This document shows positions 1 to 5,032 of a stretch of DNA of 5,032 bases, one piece after another. Source of the DNA: Verrucomicrobiales bacterium (GTDB lineage Bacteria; Verrucomicrobiota; Verrucomicrobiia; Limisphaerales; UBA11320); assembly GCA_003452185.1 (NCBI GenBank), contig DMJJ01000443.1:1-5032 (forward strand), given 5' to 3'. Each line of letters opens with the position of its first letter. The first letter of the stretch is position 1. A model generated the notes under the pieces. It saw only the letters and a list, made by a program, of their open reading frames with translations, was not told the DNA's origin and did not search any database. The position numbers and the translations under genes were made by a program.

Positions 1-78
1 CCGGCCGAGCGGGAGCAGGGGTTCCGCGACCTGCTCTGGGCGCTCATCAACTCCAAGGAATTCGCCTTCAACCATTGA
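1..78 (+). CDS. C-terminal end of a PSD1/DUF1553-type protein (partial)
   Basis: Only the last 25 residues and a TGA stop lie in the window; the frame is open from base 1. The visible tail contains DLLWALINSKEFAFNH, which closely matches the usual end of the DUF1553 (PSD1) domain of planctomycete/verrucomicrobial proteins. In that family the full protein commonly has an exported cytochrome c-like PSCyt1 domain, then DUF1549 and DUF1553, and runs to roughly 700-1100 residues; none of that can be checked here. The assignment is strengthened by the next gene, a DUF1501 protein starting 4 bases after this stop, because PSD1 and DUF1501 genes are regularly adjacent. Its molecular function is not established. 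The short gap suggests translational coupling with the next gene. Confidence 0.82.
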   Translation, partial: PAEREQGFRDLLWALINSKEFAFNH

Positions 79-82
79 TGCC

Positions 83-1408
83 ATGATCTCCGTCTCCACA
101 ACCCCGGCCCGGAGCCCGCTCTGCAACGGGATCTCCAGGCGCGACTTCCTCAGGATCGGTGCCCTCGCCCCTGTCGGCCTCTCCCTCCCCGGGCTGCTGC
201 GGGCGGAGCAGGCCGGCGGGACCTCGGCCAAGGCCCGGGCCCGGTCGGTGATCCTCGTGTACCTCGGCGGGGGGCTTTCCCACCACGATTCCTTTGATCC
301 CAAGCCCGACGCCGTGCAGGAGATCCGCGGGCGCTACAACACCATCCCCACCCGCGTGAAAGGCCTCCGCGTGACGGAGCTGCTTCCCCGGATGGCCGAC
401 CAGATGGACAAGCTCACCCTCGTCCGTTCCGGCACCCACGAGAACGATCACCACGAGACCGCCACCAACTGGGTGCTCTCAGGACGGTTCGGATCCGCCT
501 TTGGCGACCACCCCTCCATGGGATCCGTGGTGGCGCACGAAACCGGATTCTCCGGGCTCGTCCCTCCCTACGTCGCCGTGCCCCGCAACCCCTCCTTCAC
601 CTGGGAGCTGGGGCGAAGCGCATGGCTCGGGGGCCGCTATGAGTCATTCAAGTGCGGCAACCCGAACGACCCCTCGTTCCGGGTGCGGGACCTCTCGGCC
701 CAAACGAGCCTGACCGCGACATCGCTCGAGCGGCGAAAAACCCTCCTGCAGGCCATCGACACTCTCTCCGCCCACATTCATGGGAACGACCAGATGGCCA
801 CCTACGACGAGTTCAGCCGCAAGGCGGCCGACATGGTCCTCTCCCCCCAGGCGCAGTCGGCCTTTGATATCGCCAGGGAGACCCCCGCTCTCCGGGACGA
901 GTATGGACGAACGGAGTTTGGCCAGAGCTGTCTCATGGCCCGCAGGCTGGTGGAGGCTGGGGTTCGCTTCGTGACGGTCAATTACGGCGGCTGGGACCAC
1001 CACAAGGAGATCTTCAAGAACCTCGACAAGAAGCTTCCCGAGTTCGACCGCGGGCTCGCGACCCTGATCCGCGACCTCCATGATCGGGGGACCCTCAAGG
1101 AAACCTTGGTCGTCGCAATGGGGGAATTCGGCCGAACCCCCAAAATCAACAAGGATGCGGGACGTGACCACTGGGGTCGGGCCGGCTCCCTCCTGTTCGC
1201 GGGTGCCGGTGTCCGCGGCGGACAGGTCATCGGCACCACCGACAAGAACGGCGCCTTTGTCACCGACCGGCCCGTTCGCCCGGCCGATGTCTCATGGACC
1301 CTGTATGATGCCCTCGGCATCGACCCAGCCAAGGTGCTCCTGATGCCCGATGGGCGCCCGACCCATATTCTTTCCGAGGGATCCCCCATCCAGGAGCTCT
1401 ACGCGTGA
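83..1408 (+). CDS. DUF1501 family protein, Tat-exported, alkaline-phosphatase-like fold
   Basis: This 441-residue protein has the usual DUF1501 length. Residues 18-26 (SRRDFLRIG) are a twin-arginine motif followed by a hydrophobic stretch (about 25-39) and a small-residue region, so export folded through the Tat pathway is likely. Family landmarks in order are LGGGLSHHDSFDPKP (61-75), NDHHETATNW (121-130), YGGWDHH (301-307), GEFGRTPKIN (347-356) and GRDHWG (360-365). DUF1501 is related to the alkaline phosphatase/sulfatase superfamily; the conserved Asp and His residues in these motifs probably bind metal, although substrate and reaction are unknown. The ATG at 83 follows the upstream stop by 4 bases. 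The ATG at 78, overlapping that stop, meets a stop after two codons and is not usable. No good ribosome binding site is present, so coupling to the upstream gene is likely. Family is sure; function is not. Confidence 0.95.
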   Translation: MISVSTTPARSPLCNGISRRDFLRIGALAPVGLSLPGLLRAEQAGGTSAKARARSVILVYLGGGLSHHDSFDPKPDAVQEIRGRYNTIPTRVKGLRVTELLPRMADQMDKLTLVRSGTHENDHHETATNWVLSGRFGSAFGDHPSMGSVVAHETGFSGLVPPYVAVPRNPSFTWELGRSAWLGGRYESFKCGNPNDPSFRVRDLSAQTSLTATSLERRKTLLQAIDTLSAHIHGNDQMATYDEFSRKAADMVLSPQAQSAFDIARETPALRDEYGRTEFGQSCLMARRLVEAGVRFVTVNYGGWDHHKEIFKNLDKKLPEFDRGLATLIRDLHDRGTLKETLVVAMGEFGRTPKINKDAGRDHWGRAGSLLFAGAGVRGGQVIGTTDKNGAFVTDRPVRPADVSWTLYDALGIDPAKVLLMPDGRPTHILSEGSPIQELYA

Positions 1409-1461
1409 GGTTCCCACCGCCCGGCCTCCAGGGAGCCTGCCTCCTCGACGACGGGGCTCCG

Positions 1462-2868
1462 ATGCGTCGCAGCCCGTTGCGGCTGATATTGCTCCTCGCC
1501 CTGGTGATCCAGGCGGCCGGGGCGGAACCCCCCGTCAGTTTTTCCAGCGAGGTCAGGCCCATCCTCCGCCGCTCCTGCACCGGATGCCATCAACCCTCCA
1601 AAGCCAAAGGGGGGCTCGATCTCTCGACCCACGCCGCGCTTCTCCGGGGCGGGAAGCACGGTCCGGCTGTCCGCCCGGGGGATCCGGAAAAAAGCCGCCT
1701 CGTGCAGGATGTCTCCGGGGCGGAGCCGGCCATGCCGGATGAGGGGGACCCCCTGACGCAGGCTGAACGGCGGGTACTCTCGCAATGGGTCGCACAAGGA
1801 GCTTTGGATGACACCCCTCCCGGGGGAGTTCTCCACCAGCTTAAGGCTCCCCCCGTATACGACTCCCTCCCGTCTGTGGCCGCGATGGCCTGGTCGCCGG
1901 ATGGAGGATTGCTCGCCGTCGCAGGGTGGCACGAGGTCCTGCTCCACAGCGCGCCCCCCCGCTCCAACGCCCCGCCCCGGGTGGCCGGACGGCTGGTGGG
2001 ACACTCCCCCCGGATCGAATCGATCGCCTTCTCCCCTGACGGCCGACTGCTCGCCACCTCGGGCGGGGCCCCTTCCGAGTACGGCGAAATTCAGGTTTGG
2101 GAGGTTGCCACACGGACCCTCGTCCGCTCGATCCGGGCGACCACGGACGTCTTCTTCGGCATCTCATGGTCCCCGGACCAAAAGCGTCTCGCCGTCGGCG
2201 GGGCCGACAAAATGGTCCGCGTGTTCAGCGCCGCCGACGGCACCGAACTCATGAGGTGCGACAACCACATCGATTGGGTGTTTGGAACCTCCTGGAGCCG
2301 TGACGGACTCCACTTGGTGACGGCCGGGCGGGACCGCGCCCTGAAGCTCATTGACGTTGCCACCGGCCACTTGATTGATGACATCAACCGCCCCACCGAA
2401 GCACTCCTCTCCCTGGCACGGCATCCTTCTGAGGACCTGGTTGCCTGCGGGAGCGACAAGGGGGAGCCGCGCCTTTACCGGATCGAGCCCCGGGGGGGAC
2501 GCCTTGGGGAGGGGGATGACAAGGAAGCCGGGTTCGTGCGGCCGTTTGACCGCCTTCCAGGCGGGATCCAGGCGCTCGGATGGAGCCCGGACGGCTCGCT
2601 GCTCGCAGCCGGAAGCACCTCCGGGGAGCTCCGCATCTACAAGACCTCCGACGGACGCAAGGTCTGCTCGCCCCGCTGGGCCGGCGGACCGGTTTTCACG
2701 CTCGGCTTCCGCCCCGCGGGAGACCAGCTTGCCGTGGCGGGCTACGATGGGTGGGTGCGCCTCTTCGATGCCACCACGGGAACCCTGATTCAGGAGTTCC
2801 CCTCGGTCCCTCTCACCCCGACCCCGTCGCCCTCCCGCAACAACCCCTCCCACCAAGCCACCCGCTGA
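1462..2868 (+). CDS. Exported monohaem cytochrome c (PSCyt1-type) fused to a seven-repeat WD40 propeller
   Basis: From the ATG at 1462 the product has 468 residues. Residues 1-21 form a signal peptide: MRRSPLR, a hydrophobic core, then AAGA with likely cleavage before EPP. A c-type haem site, CTGCH (39-43), follows, with Met91 in the AEPAMP segment as probable distal ligand, and the small cytochrome domain ends near 115. About seven WD40-like repeats follow; their SPDG-type turns start near 145, 191, 237, 279, 322, 374 and 417, enough for a closed seven-bladed propeller. A Pro/Ser/Thr-rich tail ends the protein. A GTG at 1405, overlapping the previous stop, would add 19 residues before the signal peptide and is less likely. 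The gene follows DUF1501 by 53 bases on the same strand, so co-transcription is likely. The probable role is periplasmic electron transfer on a protein-binding scaffold; partner and substrate are unknown. Confidence 0.92.
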   Translation: MRRSPLRLILLLALVIQAAGAEPPVSFSSEVRPILRRSCTGCHQPSKAKGGLDLSTHAALLRGGKHGPAVRPGDPEKSRLVQDVSGAEPAMPDEGDPLTQAERRVLSQWVAQGALDDTPPGGVLHQLKAPPVYDSLPSVAAMAWSPDGGLLAVAGWHEVLLHSAPPRSNAPPRVAGRLVGHSPRIESIAFSPDGRLLATSGGAPSEYGEIQVWEVATRTLVRSIRATTDVFFGISWSPDQKRLAVGGADKMVRVFSAADGTELMRCDNHIDWVFGTSWSRDGLHLVTAGRDRALKLIDVATGHLIDDINRPTEALLSLARHPSEDLVACGSDKGEPRLYRIEPRGGRLGEGDDKEAGFVRPFDRLPGGIQALGWSPDGSLLAAGSTSGELRIYKTSDGRKVCSPRWAGGPVFTLGFRPAGDQLAVAGYDGWVRLFDATTGTLIQEFPSVPLTPTPSPSRNNPSHQATR

Positions 2869-2897
2869 CGGGCGCAGGCCGGAGAGGGTTGAAGAGA

Positions 2898-3806
2898 TCA
2901 GGGCTTTCGCCGGGACCACTCGAGCCCGGGCCGGTCGACGCGAAACTGCACCAACCGTCGGTGGAGTACTTCCGTCACATAGGCCGTGCGCCCATCGCGT
3001 CCACCAAAGCAAATGTTGGACGGATTGGGCCCAAGAACATCGATCTCCCGGAGAACCTTTCCCTCCGGGGAGACTTTCACCACCGTCCCCTTGCCGTGAC
3101 GGGTGATGTAAAGGTTCCCATCAACGTCACTCCGCATCCCGTCAAACCCATGGTCCGGGAAGCTCACCAGGAGACGTTTGCCGCTGAGCGTCCCATCCCG
3201 GCCAACATCGAACACCCAGACGTTTCGCTGCAGGCTCTCGTTCACGTAGAGCCTGCGTCCATCGGGGCTCACCTCGATCCCGTTGGTGGTGCCCATGCCC
3301 TCGGCCTCAAGATGGGCGACCCCCTCCCGTGTGATCCGCCAAATCTGGCCCGTTCCCTGTTTCCAGTTGGGATCGCTGGCATAGAGGGTCCCGTCGGCCG
3401 CGATCGCGAGGTCGTTCGGCTGGTTCATCCGATCCTCGTGAACCAGGACCTTGATCGCCCGGGTGCGGGGGTCGATCTCCAGGACGTTGTGCCCGGTGTA
3501 GTCGGCAACAAACATCCTCCCGGCGGGGTTGAAGCGAATCCCGTTGCCGGCGCTTTTCTCATCCAGGGCCAGGAAGAGCTCGGCCCGTCCCTTCGGGGTG
3601 ACTTTCCCGATGTTCCGGGCCTGGAGGAAGCTGACCACGTAGATGTTTCCCTCGCGATCGCAGGCCGGGCCCTCGATCCCCTCGGTGAATCCGCCCGCCG
3701 TGAGCGGGGTGGCCACAAACAGGGTCTCCCCCCCGGATGAGAGCCATGGGCTGAGGAGTTGGAGCAGGAGCAGGGTGAGCACCGCGATTCGGGAAAGTGT
3801 GGACAT
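2898..3806 (-). CDS. Exported SMP-30/gluconolactonase-like (LRE family) protein
   Basis: The 302-residue product begins with a hydrophobic signal peptide (residues 1 to about 24, MSTLSRIAVLTLLLLQLL and onward), so it is probably periplasmic. The rest is a beta-propeller of the SMP-30/gluconolactonase/LRE type, with repeats such as DREGNIYV (50-57), AADGTLYA (136-143), SPDGRRLYV (180-188) and DVDGNLYI (227-234). The residues that bind the divalent metal in SMP-30 appear to be present: Glu45 in EGIEGP, Asn131 in NQPND, Asn175 in TTNGIE and Asp222 in FDGM. Enzyme activity, perhaps lactone or ester hydrolysis, is therefore plausible, but the substrate cannot be read from the sequence. An in-frame TAA lies 9 bases upstream of the ATG at 3806, so the protein cannot start further upstream; no Shine-Dalgarno sequence precedes it. 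It is convergent with the cytochrome gene (29-base gap) and follows the helicase gene by 115 bases on the same strand. Confidence 0.92.
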   Translation of the reverse strand: MSTLSRIAVLTLLLLQLLSPWLSSGGETLFVATPLTAGGFTEGIEGPACDREGNIYVVSFLQARNIGKVTPKGRAELFLALDEKSAGNGIRFNPAGRMFVADYTGHNVLEIDPRTRAIKVLVHEDRMNQPNDLAIAADGTLYASDPNWKQGTGQIWRITREGVAHLEAEGMGTTNGIEVSPDGRRLYVNESLQRNVWVFDVGRDGTLSGKRLLVSFPDHGFDGMRSDVDGNLYITRHGKGTVVKVSPEGKVLREIDVLGPNPSNICFGGRDGRTAYVTEVLHRRLVQFRVDRPGLEWSRRKP

Positions 3807-3812
3807 GGAGGA

Positions 3813-3822
3813 GGGTTAACCC
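3813..3822. promoter_or_regulatory. Perfect 10-base palindrome just upstream of the SMP-30-like start
   Basis: GGGTTAACCC is a perfect palindrome ending 6 bases before the start codon of the minus-strand SMP-30-like gene. It contains the TAA that closes that reading frame upstream. Its position would suit an operator, but a 10-base palindrome is short and no second copy is seen in the window. A regulatory role is inferred from position only. Confidence 0.2.
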
Positions 3823-3824
3823 AA

Positions 3825-3879
3825 GGCCGGCCCGTTGTGGAGCGGAAACCGCACGCGACGACAGACAACAGGGCCGGCC
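3825..3879 (-). other. Long imperfect inverted repeat upstream of the SMP-30-like gene
   Basis: The arm GGCCGGCCCGTTGT (3825-3838) is complementary to ACAACAGGGCCGGCC (3865-3879), giving 14 base pairs with a single bulged base at 3870. The 26-base loop holds a smaller hairpin, GCGG-AAA-CCGC (3842-3852). The structure ends 18 bases before the start codon of the minus-strand gene and lies in its probable 5' untranslated region, or in the read-through RNA from the helicase gene. The core GGCCGGCC is itself palindromic, so part of the match could also be described as a direct repeat, but the flanking GTTGT/ACAAC pair fits only the inverted arrangement. It could be an RNA regulatory hairpin, a terminator lacking a clear U-tract, or a protein-binding site. 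Confidence 0.5.
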
Positions 3880-3899
3880 GCAGGGGTGCCGCTGCGGCC
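3876..3899 (-). terminator. Candidate hairpin terminator of the helicase gene
   Basis: GGCCGCAG (3876-3883) and CTGCGGCC (3892-3899) form a perfect 8-base-pair stem with an 8-base loop, starting 22 bases after the stop of the minus-strand helicase gene. On the minus strand it is followed, after a few more G/C bases, by a modestly T-rich stretch (TGTTGTCTGTCGT, 3870-3858) rather than a clean U-tract. It is therefore a weak candidate for intrinsic termination. Its outer four base pairs use bases 3876-3879, which also belong to the longer inverted repeat at 3825-3879, so both cannot form completely at once. Confidence 0.35.
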
Positions 3900-3921
3900 C
3901 CCGTAGGATCCCGGTGCCCCG

Positions 3922-5032
3922 TCAGGACTTGAGCCGCGTGAGCAAACCGGAAAAGCGACGCTCCGTCTTGTCATTCCGGACCGCGATGCCGAGGGCCTTT
4001 CGCTGTCCGACAAGCACCACCAACTGCTTCCCCCGGGTGATTCCGGTGTACACGAGGTTTCGCTGGAGCAGCAGGTAATGCTGCGTCGCCAATGGGATGA
4101 CGACGGCGGGAAATTCCGACCCCTGCGACTTGTGGATCGTGATCGCGTAGGCGAGCGACACCTCGTCGAGTTCCCCGAAGTCGTAAACGACGATCCGGGC
4201 ATCATAGCGAATCGCCACCTCGCGCTCCTCAGGGTCGACACTCGTGATCTGGCCGATGTCCCCGTTAAACACCTCCTTGTCGTAGTTGTTTACGGTCTGG
4301 ATGACCTTGTCGCGCGCGCGAAAGTGCCATCCAAACTTCTCCACCGAAGGCTCGTCCGGAACAACGGGATTGAGCTCGGTCTGCAGCCGGAGGTTGAGCT
4401 CCCGAATCCCCAGCGACCCACGGTTCATCGGGCAGAGGACCTGGATGTCCCGGATCCGGTCGAGACGGAATTTCGCGGGAATGCGGGTTTTCACCATCTC
4501 GACAAGCGCATCGGCGGCCCTCTCGGGATCCTCCCGGTCGACGAAGTAGAAATCGGATGCGGCCTCCTTCTCCGGCACCTCGGGAAGCAGCCCCTCGTTG
4601 ATCCGATGGGCGTTGGTGATGATCCGGCTCGAGGCGGCTTGTCGAAACACCTCGGTCAGCCGCACCACCGGGACAACCCCGCTCTCAATGAAGCTCCGGA
4701 GCACCATCCCCGGCCCCACGCTTGGCAGCTGGTCGACGTCCCCCACCAGGAGCAGGCTCCCGTGCCCCGGGAGGGCCCGGAGAAGGTGGTTCATCAGGGG
4801 AACGTCCACCATCGAGCATTCATCCACCACGAGGAGGTCGCACTGGAGCGGATCCGATTCATTGTGGGCAAACGTCCCGGTCGCCGGCTGGACCTCGAGG
4901 AGCCGATGAATGGTTCGGGCCTCCATCCCCGTCGCCTCGGAGAGGCGCTTGGCAGCCCTGCCGGTCGGGGCGCAGAGCATGCAACGGACTTTCTTGGCAG
5001 AGAGGATCCGGAGGATGGCGTTCAGCAGCGTG
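3922..5032 (-). CDS. recD2: RecD2-type superfamily 1B DNA helicase, C-terminal half (partial)
   Basis: The frame is open to the right edge, giving 369 visible residues; the gene begins outside the window, and the ATG at 4980 is internal. The visible part starts with TLLNAIL, which normally comes directly after the Walker A lysine. Motifs follow in order (visible numbering): APTGRAAKRL (21-30), Walker B DECSM (70-74), GDVDQLPSVGPG (97-108), RLTEVFRQ (124-131), NGDIG (256-260), YAITIHKSQGSEFP (295-308) and YTGITRGK (328-335). These are hallmarks of the RecD family; RecD2 proteins are about 700-750 residues, so roughly half is present. RecD2 is a 5'-3' helicase that works without RecBC and is linked to DNA repair and replication stress. 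RecD of RecBCD is the alternative, but the close match to RecD2-like motifs favours RecD2. No disruption is visible. Confidence 0.93.
   Translation of the reverse strand, partial: TLLNAILRILSAKKVRCMLCAPTGRAAKRLSEATGMEARTIHRLLEVQPATGTFAHNESDPLQCDLLVVDECSMVDVPLMNHLLRALPGHGSLLLVGDVDQLPSVGPGMVLRSFIESGVVPVVRLTEVFRQAASSRIITNAHRINEGLLPEVPEKEAASDFYFVDREDPERAADALVEMVKTRIPAKFRLDRIRDIQVLCPMNRGSLGIRELNLRLQTELNPVVPDEPSVEKFGWHFRARDKVIQTVNNYDKEVFNGDIGQITSVDPEEREVAIRYDARIVVYDFGELDEVSLAYAITIHKSQGSEFPAVVIPLATQHYLLLQRNLVYTGITRGKQLVVLVGQRKALGIAVRNDKTERRFSGLLTRLKS

Noticed and set aside
57..62. AAGGAA as a ribosome binding site for the DUF1501 gene
   Set aside because: It lies about 20 bases before the ATG at 83, too far for normal pairing, and it encodes part of the conserved SKEF tail of the upstream protein.
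1399..2004. A 201-codon open frame on the - strand opposite the cytochrome domain
   Set aside because: It is antisense to the haem-binding domain, starts inside another gene and resembles no known family; it is a GC-rich shadow.
2861..2872. Small hairpin CCCG-CTGA-CGGG at the end of the + strand operon
   Set aside because: The stem is only 4 base pairs, overlaps the stop codon and lacks a following T-run, so it does not support a terminator call.
2164..3012. A 282-codon open frame on the - strand opposite the WD40 repeats
   Set aside because: It is antisense to strongly supported WD40 repeats and has a biased, low-complexity Gly/Ala/Arg-rich composition with no recognisable domain.
2580..3740. 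A 386-codon open frame on the + strand running from inside the cytochrome gene across the convergent gene
   Set aside because: It overlaps two well-supported genes, its protein shows no family motif, and its second part is antisense to the SMP-30-like gene. It is explained by high GC content removing stop codons.
3850..3890. Possible promoter for the SMP-30-like gene (TTGTCT at 3869-3864 on the minus strand as a -35-like box)
   Set aside because: No acceptable -10 element occurs at the right spacing in the GC-rich sequence that follows, so no promoter is called.

Overview
The window looks like chromosomal DNA of a GC-rich member of the Planctomycetota-Verrucomicrobiota group. The main reason is the left half. 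It carries the end of a PSD1/DUF1553-type protein, a Tat-exported DUF1501 protein, and an exported c-type cytochrome fused to WD40 repeats. This three-gene set is characteristic of, and highly expanded in, those phyla. None of the starts that can be seen has a convincing Shine-Dalgarno sequence, which also fits. The sequence alone does not decide between the two phyla.

Layout: bases 1-2868 (+ strand) form a tightly packed operon of three genes, the first cut by the window edge. Bases 2869-2897 are a 29-base gap between convergent genes. Bases 2898-3806 (- strand) encode an exported SMP-30/gluconolactonase-like six-bladed propeller with an intact set of predicted metal ligands. Bases 3807-3921 are a short intergenic stretch unusually rich in inverted repeats. 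Bases 3922-5032 (- strand) encode the C-terminal half of a RecD2-type DNA helicase, whose Walker A motif and N-terminal region lie beyond the right edge.

The products of the + strand operon are all predicted to act outside the cytoplasm. By the usual family composition they would comprise a cytochrome c/DUF1549/DUF1553 protein, a DUF1501 protein of the alkaline-phosphatase-like fold, and a monohaem cytochrome on a seven-bladed propeller. Their biochemical role is not established; a periplasmic role in oxidising or breaking down polymers is the usual guess. The SMP-30-like protein is also exported and may act on a sugar lactone or another ester, but it is convergent to the operon and need not belong to the pathway. 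The helicase is housekeeping DNA repair and is unlikely to be related in function.

No RNA genes, CRISPR array, insertion sequence or phage gene is visible. The least ordinary items are the overlapping inverted repeats upstream of the SMP-30-like gene and the uncharacterised exported cytochrome operon. I do not see a clear new defence or mobile system.
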